Shown here: positions 6,277 through 12,463 of the stretch, piece by piece
Numbering within the stretch: position 1 is the stretch's first letter
Layout: every line of letters begins with the position of its first letter
Program-made: the position numbers and the translations under genes
Origin: CAZNVB01 sp964651495
Lineage (GTDB): Bacteria; Acidobacteriota; Aminicenantia; Aminicenantales; UBA8522
Direction: 5' to 3'
DNA: 12,463 nucleotides
Assembly (NCBI GenBank): GCA_964651495.1
Contig: CAZYWP010000097.1
Location: 1 to 12,463, forward strand
The notes under the pieces: model-generated
Seen by the model: the letters and a program-made list of their open reading frames with translations, nothing else
Database searches by the model: none
Told to the model about the DNA's origin: nothing

Positions 6277-7377
6277 ATGAAAATCGCCGTCGATGGATAT
6301 GAGCTCGGCGCGGAAGCCCGAGGCGTAGGCCGGGCGGTTCACAACATTGTGATCCGTCTGTTCAGCCTGCTTCCCGAGGACACCTTCATCATTTTCACTA
6401 AGCATAGGGCAGGGATCTACGGTCAGCCGCGCGTCTCCGAACGCGTGATCCCGGAACGCGGCGGGTATCTCCGCTGGCTGAACGGGCCCCTGTGGCGAGC
6501 CTTGCGGGCGGCCCGACCCGACGTGTTCATCGCCGCGAATTATGTCCTTCCCGTCTTTCCTCCCCCCAAATCCCTTCTTTTCGAGCACGACATCTCGGTG
6601 ATTTCCCACCCCGAGTGGTACCCTCGGAAATACGCCCTCGGGCGAAAGTTGCTGATGAAAAGAAGCCTGACCAGAGCGCTGCGGATCGTGGTCCCTTCTG
6701 AATACACCAGGGCTGAAATCCTGGGGACTTTCGGGGTTGAACCGGAAAAAGTCAGGACTATCGGCTACGGGATAGACGATTCTTTTCAACGGGCGGGGGA
6801 GGGTCGAATCCGGGACTGGAAAAAGAAAAAGAAAACCGAGGGCCGTCCCGTCGTCGGTTTCCTCGGCTCATTCTTCAAGCGCCGCCACATTCCCGCTCTC
6901 ATTCAGGCGGTCGGCCGTTTGAGGGAAGAGATCCCCGGCACCCTGCTCTATTTGGTCGGCAAGAATTGCGGCGCTATGAGCGCCCGGGAGGCGGCCGAGG
7001 TTCGAGCCGTGGATTGGATCAGATGGGAGGAAACGCTCCCGGAGGATGAGCTGCCGCTTTATTATTCCTCCCTGGATGTCTTTGCCTACCTCTCCGAATA
7101 TGAGGGGTTCGGGTTTCCGCCCCTCGAAGCGCTGGCCTGCGGAACGCCGGCCGTGGTCTTGAACAGGACGTCCCTGCGGGAGATTTTCAACGGACTGGCG
7201 GTGATGGTGGAAAATCCTGAAAAAGAGGAGGTCCGGGCGGCGTTGCGGACCGCGCTCCTCGACCGGGGGACGCGCGCCCGGCTGGGGGGCGAATTCGCGC
7301 GCCGGAAGAGCGAATTTTCCTGGCACAAGACCGCCGGCGCGGTCTCCGCCCTCCTGGAGCAGATGAGGGCAGCCTGA
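6277..7377 (+). CDS. GT4 family glycosyltransferase
   Basis: Second GT-B glycosyltransferase of the block, 366 aa, with the start set by GGAGAG about 6 nt before the ATG. The N-terminus MKIAVDGYELGAEARGVGRA has the glycine loop (RGVG, 15-18) and the same layout as the preceding gene. The donor domain begins at VVGFLGSFFKRRHIPAL (192-208). The EX7E pair is Glu276 and Glu284 in YEGFGFPPLEALACGTP. A lysine-rich linker (WKKKKK, 181-186) joins the two Rossmann domains and is coded by an A-rich run near 6825, so a frameshift from miscalled bases there would be easy, but the frame is intact. It lies 16 bp after the previous stop and is surely co-transcribed. Gene order and family suggest that it adds a later sugar of the same repeat unit; neither donor nor acceptor can be read from sequence. 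Confidence 0.91.
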   Translation: MKIAVDGYELGAEARGVGRAVHNIVIRLFSLLPEDTFIIFTKHRAGIYGQPRVSERVIPERGGYLRWLNGPLWRALRAARPDVFIAANYVLPVFPPPKSLLFEHDISVISHPEWYPRKYALGRKLLMKRSLTRALRIVVPSEYTRAEILGTFGVEPEKVRTIGYGIDDSFQRAGEGRIRDWKKKKKTEGRPVVGFLGSFFKRRHIPALIQAVGRLREEIPGTLLYLVGKNCGAMSAREAAEVRAVDWIRWEETLPEDELPLYYSSLDVFAYLSEYEGFGFPPLEALACGTPAVVLNRTSLREIFNGLAVMVENPEKEEVRAALRTALLDRGTRARLGGEFARRKSEFSWHKTAGAVSALLEQMRAA

Positions 7378-7380
7378 TAT

Positions 7381-7426
7381 TTCCGCCGGGCGGAAGGATA
7401 CCGCTCCTGATTCAGCGGCGATCAGG
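7381..7426 (+). other. Two adjacent hairpins in the 90-bp gap inside glycosyltransferase block 1
   Basis: TTCCGC-CGG-GCGGAA (7381-7395) and CCTGAT-(9 nt)-ATCAGG (7406-7426) are perfect 6-bp stems. A competing stem CCGCT (7401-7405) with AGCGG (7414-7418) excludes the second hairpin. There is no T-run, so this is not a rho-independent terminator. It could be an mRNA processing or stability element, or chance in GC-rich DNA. Confidence 0.35.
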
Positions 7427-7455
7427 CGGCGCGAGACAGAAGAAAACATAGATAT

Positions 7456-7460
7456 AGGAG
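7456..7460 (+). promoter_or_regulatory. Ribosome binding site that fixes a GTG start
   Basis: AGGAG, 7 nt before the GTG at 7468, in an A-rich leader. It decides the start of the GT2 gene, which has no ATG near its N-terminus. Confidence 0.8.
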
Positions 7461-7467
7461 AAAGAAA

Positions 7468-8364
7468 GTGGACCAGAGCGGGCCGAACGGACCGGCGCTC
7501 TCCATCATACTGGTGAACTATAACGACCGCGCCCACCTCCGCGCCTGCCTGTCCTCGCTCGCGCCAGCGCTCGGAGATGGCCAACCGGAAATCATCGTCG
7601 TGGACAATCACTCCACCGACGGCAGCCCGGAGATGGTGGAATCGTCTTTTCCCCGGGTCCGGCTGGTCCGGGAGGAAGAAAACCTCGGGTACGCCCGGGC
7701 GAACAATATCGGGATCAGGGCGGGGCGGGGCGATTTCCTGCTTTTTCTGAACACCGACACGGTCGCGCCCGAAGGCTCGCTGGCCGCGCTTTTATCCGCA
7801 TTGGAATCTCAGCCGGATGCCGGGGCCATCGGGCCGGCCCTCCGGCGCCGGTCAGGCTATCAAGTGTCCTTCGGGAAGGAAGTGAATTTTTTCGCCGAGC
7901 TGTGGCAGAAATTCGTCCGCAACCCCTATTTCAAAATCGCCCTGCGGTTTTCTCGCCGGGTCCGGGAGACGGGATGGCTCAGCGGAGCCTGCCTTCTGGC
8001 GAGGCGGAGAGCGGTCGAGGAGGCCGGCCTGTTTGATGAGCGCTTTTTTCTCTATTTTGAGGATATTGACCTCTGCCGGAGGATGCGCAAGATGGGTTTC
8101 AAGCTCTGGTTTGATCCCCGTGTTGAAGTTTTCCACGAAGGAGGAGCGGTCACGTCGCGGCTGAAGTGGCGAAGCCGTTTAGAATACCGGCGGAGCCAGC
8201 TCTATTACTATCGGAAACACGCTTCCCGAGCGTCCCTCTTTTTATTGACCTGCTATCTGAAGTTGAATTTCTTCCTGCTGCGCGCCTTTCGCCTCGGCCG
8301 GGCCGCGGAGAGAGGCGAGCTCCGGGAACAGATGGGGCGGGTATTCCGCGCCCTCTCCGAATGA
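7468..8364 (+). CDS. GT2 family glycosyltransferase (WbbL/rhamnosyltransferase-like)
   Basis: GT-A fold inverting glycosyltransferase, 298 aa, the only one of this fold in the locus. Relatives commonly transfer rhamnose or another deoxysugar during O-antigen or exopolysaccharide assembly. The visible landmarks are the nucleotide-binding strand LSIILVNYND (11-20), VVDNHSTDGS (44-53), ENLGYARANNIG (71-82), the metal-binding NTD variant of DXD (95-97), WLSGACLLARR (170-180) and the catalytic FFLYFEDIDLCRR (193-205), then His223. The C-terminal part (255-272) is hydrophobic and amphipathic and may touch the membrane. The start is GTG, chosen from a strong AGGAG. A 90-bp gap with two hairpins separates it from the preceding gene; only 4 bp separate it from the next gene. 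The donor is not determinable; no dTDP-rhamnose (rml) genes are in the window. Confidence 0.93.
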   Translation: MDQSGPNGPALSIILVNYNDRAHLRACLSSLAPALGDGQPEIIVVDNHSTDGSPEMVESSFPRVRLVREEENLGYARANNIGIRAGRGDFLLFLNTDTVAPEGSLAALLSALESQPDAGAIGPALRRRSGYQVSFGKEVNFFAELWQKFVRNPYFKIALRFSRRVRETGWLSGACLLARRRAVEEAGLFDERFFLYFEDIDLCRRMRKMGFKLWFDPRVEVFHEGGAVTSRLKWRSRLEYRRSQLYYYRKHASRASLFLLTCYLKLNFFLLRAFRLGRAAERGELREQMGRVFRALSE

Positions 8365-8368
8365 CACG

Positions 8369-9514
8369 ATGGAAAAAATCAGAGTCCTGGAAATGATCGA
8401 CCGGCCTTCGCTGGGCGGCGGCCAGACAGCCCTTTTACTTCTGGCCGAAAACCTGGATCGGGGCCTTTTTGATGTGGCGGTCGGGTCCGCCCCGGGAGGG
8501 CCTTTAGTCAGCCGGGCCGAAGAAAAGGGGCTCCGGCATCTGGCCATTCCCCTGGAGAAAAAGCTCGACCTTCGCTCGATCGGGAAAATCGCCGCCATCC
8601 TCGAGGAGAATAAAGTGGATATCCTCCACACTCACGGCGGGTACGCAGGGCTTTACGGCCGCTGGGCGGCGTGCCGGAGCCGAACACCCGTGGTCGTCCA
8701 TACCCTGCACGGGATTCATTACCTTCATTACCGGAACCCGGCTGTGCGGCAGCTCTTTATTCATCTGGAAAGACGCTGCTCCCGGTTCACCGACAGGCTG
8801 GTCCTGGTCTCCCACGCGGACCTGGGGCGGGCGATCAAGCACAGGCTGGCTCCCCAGGACAGAATGTCTGTCATTCTCAACGGGATCGGTCTGCCGGAGG
8901 GTCTATCCACCGAGTCCAGGGAGAAAAAACGGCGCGAGCTCAACCTGGACCCCGGCCGGGCGGTGGTCGGGACTGTTGCCCGTCTGCACCGCCAGAAAGG
9001 GGTCCTCTATCTGTTGCTCGCCGTGCCGATGATCTTGGACCGTTTTCCCGAGGCCAGGATCGTGGTCGTGGGGGAGGGGCCTCTGGGAAGGCGGCTGCGG
9101 AAGAGAGCCCGGGTTCTCGGGCTCGCCGATCGCGTCCTCTTTCTCGGTGCCAGGACGGACGCAACGGAGGTCATGGCTCTTTTTGATATCTTTGTGCTTC
9201 CCTCCCTTTGGGAAGGCCTTCCTTTCGTCCTTGTCGAAGCGGCTGCCCTGGGGAAGCCGATCGTGTCCACCGCTGTCGACGGCGCGAGAGAGGTCATCGA
9301 CGACGGGAAGACCGGCGTCCTGGTTCCGCCCCGGGCTCCCCATGCTTTGGCCGAGGCGGTGATCTCCTTGCTCGCAGACAGAAACGAGGCTTCGCGGCTG
9401 GCCGAGAGGGCGAAAGCCGTGATCCCGGCCCGTTTCCCCCTGCAGCGCATGGTGGAACAGACCCAAAGCCTCTACCTCAAGTTATACGAGCAAAAAATCC
9501 AGAACTCGCGCTGA
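8369..9514 (+). CDS. GT4 family glycosyltransferase, 3' end inside repeat copy 2
   Basis: Fourth member of block 1, 381 aa, a GT-B glycosyltransferase. The N-terminal domain carries LGGGQTALLLLAENL (15-29) and HTHGGYAGLYGR (87-98). The donor domain starts at VVGTVARLHRQKG (199-211), with VVVGEGPLG (232-240) and the EX7E pair Glu282 and Glu290 in LWEGLPFVLVEAAALGKP. This is the classic WcaI/PimB-like donor site. The ATG lies 4 bp after the preceding stop with no good Shine-Dalgarno, so translation is probably coupled. The final Arg codon ends at the point where repeat copy 2 begins: the TGA stop (9512-9514) is supplied by the repeat's opening GCTGACGA. The native C-terminus may therefore have been changed when the repeat arrived, but the length is normal for the family. 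Confidence 0.92.
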   Translation: MEKIRVLEMIDRPSLGGGQTALLLLAENLDRGLFDVAVGSAPGGPLVSRAEEKGLRHLAIPLEKKLDLRSIGKIAAILEENKVDILHTHGGYAGLYGRWAACRSRTPVVVHTLHGIHYLHYRNPAVRQLFIHLERRCSRFTDRLVLVSHADLGRAIKHRLAPQDRMSVILNGIGLPEGLSTESREKKRRELNLDPGRAVVGTVARLHRQKGVLYLLLAVPMILDRFPEARIVVVGEGPLGRRLRKRARVLGLADRVLFLGARTDATEVMALFDIFVLPSLWEGLPFVLVEAAALGKPIVSTAVDGAREVIDDGKTGVLVPPRAPHALAEAVISLLADRNEASRLAERAKAVIPARFPLQRMVEQTQSLYLKLYEQKIQNSR

Positions 9515-9687
9515 CGACCTTCATTAGCTGATAAAGGCGAGGGTGTTGGATGAGGAAGTCCGTCGAAGCCTGAGCGGGCATGGTTTCTCGACTGAAAGGA
9601 GAGAAGAGCGAAGGCTGAGTTCGAAGCGAGTTTCCTCGCTGGGGAAACGAGCGGGCTGACGAATCCAATACCCGAGCCTTGTTTGAC
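9510..9687 (+). repeat. 178-bp direct repeat, copy 2 (between the two glycosyltransferase blocks)
   Basis: Same orientation and length as 4917-5094, 172/178 identical, start-to-start distance 4593 bp. The invariant core is 9534-9680, with the same bounding stem (9534-9551 with 9663-9680) and the same internal hairpins, including AGCGAG-TTTC-CTCGCT (9625-9640). Its first bases provide the stop codon of the upstream glycosyltransferase, and its last five (TTGAC) begin a perfect -35 box. Flanks of the two copies are unrelated on both sides, and I see no target-site duplication. Confidence 0.95.
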
Positions 9688-9711
9688 AATTCACGGCCCC
9701 GTTCTTATAAT
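9683..9711 (+). promoter_or_regulatory. Perfect-consensus sigma-70 promoter of block 2, leaderless
   Basis: TTGACA (9683-9688), exactly 17 bp, TATAAT (9706-9711). Both hexamers and the spacing are the textbook optimum. The ATG at 9720 begins 8 bp after the -10, so the +1 should fall at 9717-9720 and the transcript would have no room for a ribosome binding site. The -35 is shared with the end of repeat copy 2, while spacer and -10 are unique sequence. Confidence 0.8.
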
Positions 9712-9719
9712 CAACCCCG

Positions 9720-10838
9720 ATGGATAAGATCAGAGTCGCTCTGGTCCATGACTGGCTCACCGGTCAGCGGGGAGGGGAGAAAGTCCTCGAGGTGCTGGCC
9801 GAAATTTTTCCCGCGGCGCCGATTTACACGCTTTTTCACTTCCGGGGAAGCCAGGCTGAGACTATCGAACAGAGAACCATCCGGACGAGTTTCCTCCAGG
9901 GGCTTCCGTTCTTGCGCCCGAGATACCGTCTTTATCTCCCCCTTTTCCCTCTGGCTGCAGAGCTCTTTGACCTCAGAGAATTTGACCTCGTGATCTCGAG
10001 CTCTCATTGCGTCGCCAAAGGGATCATCCCCCACGCCGATGCTCTCCATATCAGCTACATCCACTCGCCCGTACGCTATGCCTGGAACCAGTATTTTGCC
10101 TATTTTGCGCCCGCGTCTCTTTCTCCCTTTTCCCGTCTTTTTATTCCGCCGGTCATCCATCGGCTGAGAGTCTGGGATGAATCCTCCTCCGCCCGGGTCG
10201 ATCATTTCATCGCCAACTCCCGGACCGTGGCCCGCCGGATCCAAAAATATTACCGCCGCGACGCGGACATCATCCCTCCGCCAGTCGATACCGATTTTTT
10301 CCGGCTGCCCGAGGAAGAGCTGGAGAAGAAATATTACCTCATCGTCTCGGCGCTCGTGCCTTATAAGCGGATCGACCTGGCCGTCCAAGTCTTCAACAGG
10401 ACGGGAGAGGTGCTGAAAATCGTGGGGACCGGGCCCGATCAAAGAAAACTCGAAAGGGCGTCCAAGCCGAATATCGAATTCCTCGGCCAGGTGCCGGCCG
10501 ATGTCCTCCGGTCGCTTTACCAGGGAGCAAAGGGTCTTCTGCTTCCCGGTGAGGAAGATTTCGGGATTGCTGTGGTGGAAGCGCAGGCTTGCGGAACGCC
10601 GGCCATCGCCCACGGCCGCGGCGGCGCCTCCGAAACGGTCGTTTCCGGCCAGACCGGCCTCCTTTTCGCCGACCTCAGCACAGCCGGCCTCCGGGCCGCC
10701 CTTGACAATTTCAGGGGCATGAAATTTAATAAAACCACCCTGAGATCGAACGCCATGACCTTTTCTCGCGCCGTGTTCAAGCAGAAAATAGCCTCCTATT
10801 TCGATCAGAAATGGGCGGAGTTCAAAGGAAACCGGTGA
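9720..10838 (+). CDS. GT4 family glycosyltransferase (WbaZ-like mannosyltransferase)
   Basis: First gene of block 2, 372 aa. The N-terminus KIRVALVHDWLTGQRGGEKV (3-22) is the hallmark of the WbaZ-like GT4 branch, several members of which are GDP-mannose-dependent. ISYIHSPVRYAW (111-122) and HFIANSRTVARRIQKYY (162-178) are also typical. The donor domain has SALVPYKRIDLAV (210-222) with the phosphate-binding Lys/Arg, VGTGPD (235-240) and the EX7E pair Glu279 and Glu287 in EEDFGIAVVEAQACGTP. The start is certain from homology, yet it lies only 8 bp after a consensus -10, so translation is predicted to be leaderless. Its TGA stop overlaps the GTG start of the next gene as GTGA, so the pair is translationally coupled. 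Mannose specificity is inference from the family and not proven here. Confidence 0.93.
   Translation: MDKIRVALVHDWLTGQRGGEKVLEVLAEIFPAAPIYTLFHFRGSQAETIEQRTIRTSFLQGLPFLRPRYRLYLPLFPLAAELFDLREFDLVISSSHCVAKGIIPHADALHISYIHSPVRYAWNQYFAYFAPASLSPFSRLFIPPVIHRLRVWDESSSARVDHFIANSRTVARRIQKYYRRDADIIPPPVDTDFFRLPEEELEKKYYLIVSALVPYKRIDLAVQVFNRTGEVLKIVGTGPDQRKLERASKPNIEFLGQVPADVLRSLYQGAKGLLLPGEEDFGIAVVEAQACGTPAIAHGRGGASETVVSGQTGLLFADLSTAGLRAALDNFRGMKFNKTTLRSNAMTFSRAVFKQKIASYFDQKWAEFKGNR
10824..10829 (+). promoter_or_regulatory. Ribosome binding site selecting the GTG start of the sugar-phosphate transferase
   Basis: AAAGGA, 5 nt before GTG 10835, inside the 3' end of the preceding gene. The competing ATG at 10811 has no Shine-Dalgarno. 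Confidence 0.6.
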
Positions 10839-12289
10839 TCCAGAAGAAAAGGTCTTACCTCGTCGGGCTCTTCGTCCTCAGCGACGTGGTGGGCATCTTC
10901 GTCTCCTTTTTTTATTCTTACCTCTTCCGCTTCTTCGCTTACATCATTCCCGTGGACCCGGCCAAAGGCATCCCGCCCCTTCGCCAATACGCGGCCGTTT
11001 TTCCCCTGTTCCTGGTTACCCACCTCATTATTTTTTATTTTCAGGGATTTTATAAGACCCGCCTCCAGCGGGCCAAGATCGACGATTTCCTGGCCGTCTG
11101 CCTGAACGCCGTCCTGACCATCGTCATCGATGTCTTCGCCGTGTTGAGCTATTTCTACACCTACAGCCAGGGGCCGAGGCCGCTGTTCCGCCTGACCTTC
11201 AAGATATCGCACGGCTTTCTGGCCGTCTACTTCATCGTCGTCATCTTCATGATTGTTTTCCTGCGCAACCAGATTTACTTTTTCATGAAGAGGCGCTATG
11301 CCAAGGGATTTAACCTGCAGAACGTCCTGGTTGTCGGGGCGGGCGAAATGGGCCGGGCCGTGGCCCAGAAAATTCTCATCTACAAGGATTTGGGCTTTCG
11401 GCTGAAGGGATTCCTGGATAATGAGCGGCCGGTGGGGGAGAAAGTGGATATTGACGGCGGGGCCGAAGTCCTCGGCCGCATCGAGGACCTCGCCTCCGTC
11501 CTTGACCGGGGGGAGGTCAGCGAGGTATTCGTCGCCCTGGACCTGAGCAACTACGCCAGTATCCTGGAGACGATCAAAGTGGCGAACCGTTATGTCGTCA
11601 ACGTCAGGCTGATCCCCGACCTCTTCCAGCTTCTCACTCTGAAGGCCAACGTGCAGGACCTGGACGGATTTCCCGTCATCTCGATCGACGACGTCGCCCT
11701 GCGGGGGGTCAGGAGCCTGCTCAAGCGAATCGTGGATGTGATGATCTCGGTCGTCGGGCTGCTCGTTCTTCTGCCCGTCTTTCTCATCGCGGCCGGCCTG
11801 ATCAAGCTGACGTCCAAAGGGCGGATTTTCTATCGTCAGGAGCGGATGGGCCTGGACGGTCGGAGATTCCGCATAATCAAGTTCCGGACCATGAAAAGCC
11901 ACGCCGAGAAAGAGACGGGTCCGGTGATGTGCCGGCCCCACGACGCCCGGATGACCGGAATCGGTCGGGTCCTGCGCAAGTTCAGCCTGGATGAGTTCCC
12001 CCAGCTCGTCAACGTCCTCAAAGGGGAGATGAGCCTGATCGGGCCCCGGCCCGAGCGGCCGGAATTCGTCAGGGAGTTCGCCGATAAAGTCCCCAACTAC
12101 ATGCTCCGGCACAAGGTCAAATGCGGCATCACGGGCTGGGCCCAGGTGCACGGGCTGAGGCAGGACACGCCGATCGAGAAGCGGATCGAATACGATTTCT
12201 ATTATATCCAGAACTGGTCGCCGGCCCTGGACCTCAAGATCGTCTGGATGACTTTGAGGAAAGGGTTTATCGACCGCAACCTGAAATAG
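10835..12289 (+). CDS. Polyprenyl-phosphate sugar-1-phosphate transferase (WcaJ/WbaP-type initiating enzyme)
   Basis: Moves a hexose-1-phosphate (usually glucose or galactose) from its UDP donor to undecaprenyl phosphate, the committed first step of repeat-unit synthesis, at the inner face of the membrane. It has 484 aa from GTG 10835; an in-frame ATG at 10811 would add eight residues but lacks a ribosome binding site. Four hydrophobic segments lie at about 8-36, 53-71, 86-108 and 127-149. A central nucleotide-binding-like domain (VLVVGAGEMGRAV, 164-176) follows, then the membrane re-entrant helix (299-323). The catalytic domain has GRIFYRQERMG (329-339), IKFRTM (348-353), the Asp-Glu dyad in SLDEFPQLVNVLKGEMS (384-400), LIGPRPERPEF (401-411), GITGWAQVHG (431-440) and YDFYYIQNWS (453-462). 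All core residues are present. It is placed last in the locus and is coupled to the preceding glycosyltransferase. Confidence 0.95.
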   Translation: MIQKKRSYLVGLFVLSDVVGIFVSFFYSYLFRFFAYIIPVDPAKGIPPLRQYAAVFPLFLVTHLIIFYFQGFYKTRLQRAKIDDFLAVCLNAVLTIVIDVFAVLSYFYTYSQGPRPLFRLTFKISHGFLAVYFIVVIFMIVFLRNQIYFFMKRRYAKGFNLQNVLVVGAGEMGRAVAQKILIYKDLGFRLKGFLDNERPVGEKVDIDGGAEVLGRIEDLASVLDRGEVSEVFVALDLSNYASILETIKVANRYVVNVRLIPDLFQLLTLKANVQDLDGFPVISIDDVALRGVRSLLKRIVDVMISVVGLLVLLPVFLIAAGLIKLTSKGRIFYRQERMGLDGRRFRIIKFRTMKSHAEKETGPVMCRPHDARMTGIGRVLRKFSLDEFPQLVNVLKGEMSLIGPRPERPEFVREFADKVPNYMLRHKVKCGITGWAQVHGLRQDTPIEKRIEYDFYYIQNWSPALDLKIVWMTLRKGFIDRNLK

Positions 12290-12297
12290 CGTCCCGC

Positions 12298-12463
12298 CTA
12301 TTTCTTCGGGTAGAACGTCAGGCGGATGCCCCTGAGGATGTAGTGCGCTCCCGAAAGGCCGGTGAATATGAGGGTCAGGTAAAAGAGAGCGGAGAGTACG
12401 GCGGGCGATGTGAGCGGCGAGAGAAGAGCGGAATCGCTCCAGGGGGAGACGCGGATATAATTG
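12298..12463 (-). CDS. C-terminus of a membrane protein, possibly a CDP-alcohol phosphatidyltransferase (5' end outside window)
   Basis: An open minus-strand frame runs in from the window edge to TAG at 12298-12300, showing 54 residues. They read, in part, RVSPWSDSALLSP, then a hydrophobic helix AVLSALFYLTLIFTGLSGAH, then YILRGIRLTFYPKK. The short tail after one last membrane helix, with an SG-HY-RG pattern, resembles the C-terminal end of phosphatidylglycerophosphate synthase-type CDP-alcohol phosphatidyltransferases, but the catalytic motif lies outside the window, so the assignment is weak. The coding call is supported by the open frame, the membrane-helix composition, the positively charged tail and the tight convergent packing (8 bp between stops). 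It closes the polysaccharide locus on the right. Confidence 0.55.
   Translation of the reverse strand, partial: NYIRVSPWSDSALLSPLTSPAVLSALFYLTLIFTGLSGAHYILRGIRLTFYPKK

Noticed and set aside
6820..6840. Possible frameshift at the A-rich lysine run of the second glycosyltransferase
   Set aside because: The frame is continuous on both sides and the run lies in the variable linker between the two domains.
4917..9687. Repeats as part of a CRISPR array or as insertion-sequence ends
   Set aside because: Only two 178-bp copies 4.6 kb apart, no spacers, no transposase or other mobility gene between them, no target-site duplication; the genes between are all glycosyltransferases.
4928..9760. Minus-strand open frames covering both repeat copies with near-identical predicted peptides
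   Set aside because: The peptides are alike only because the DNA is. More than one frame is open in each copy, none has a convincing start context, and the sequence looks folded rather than coding.

Overview
This is a GC-rich, tightly packed bacterial window with no RNA genes, no transposase and no CRISPR array. The source looks like an uncultured, probably anaerobic or fermentative lineage: a bacterial pyruvate, phosphate dikinase sits beside single-domain proline dehydrogenase, HDAC-fold deacetylase, CutA and M20 hydrolase genes. The style reminds me of Candidatus Aminicenantes or similar deep lineages, but that is only an impression and the sequence does not prove it.

Left part (1-4860), ordinary metabolism. 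It holds the C-terminal half of pyruvate, phosphate dikinase (+, cut by the window edge), a convergent proline dehydrogenase (-), a divergent HDAC/AcuC-family deacetylase (+), and then a convergent cutA and M20-family metallohydrolase (both -, M20 first). Convergent stops are 2 bp apart or overlap. cutA has no ATG, GTG or TTG start anywhere upstream of its conserved N-terminus.

Right part (5127-12289), a surface-polysaccharide locus, all on + and in two blocks. Block 1 (5127-9514) is four glycosyltransferases: GT4, GT4, GT2, GT4. Block 2 (9720-12289) is a WbaZ-like GT4 followed by the membrane-bound polyprenyl-phosphate sugar-1-phosphate transferase that would start the repeat unit on the lipid carrier. 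The expected pathway is initiation by the last gene and sequential sugar addition by the five others on the cytoplasmic face. No Wzx flippase, Wzy polymerase, Wzz or ABC exporter gene lies here. The locus is closed on the right by a convergent membrane-protein gene (PgsA-like C-terminus, cut by the window edge).

The most notable feature is a 178-bp direct repeat (172/178 identical), one copy in front of each glycosyltransferase block. Its 147-bp core differs at one base and is bounded by a long self-complementary stem with a symmetric tandem-GA internal loop. Each copy ends inside a sigma-70 -35 box. A -10 box follows after exactly 17 bp, and the start codon comes exactly 8 bp after that. The -10 and start codon lie in sequence that is not shared between the copies. 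In copy 2 the promoter is perfect consensus (TTGACA-17-TATAAT). The geometry predicts leaderless mRNAs for both blocks. The repeats also flank block 1 so exactly that recombination between them would delete four glycosyltransferases and leave all other genes and promoters intact.
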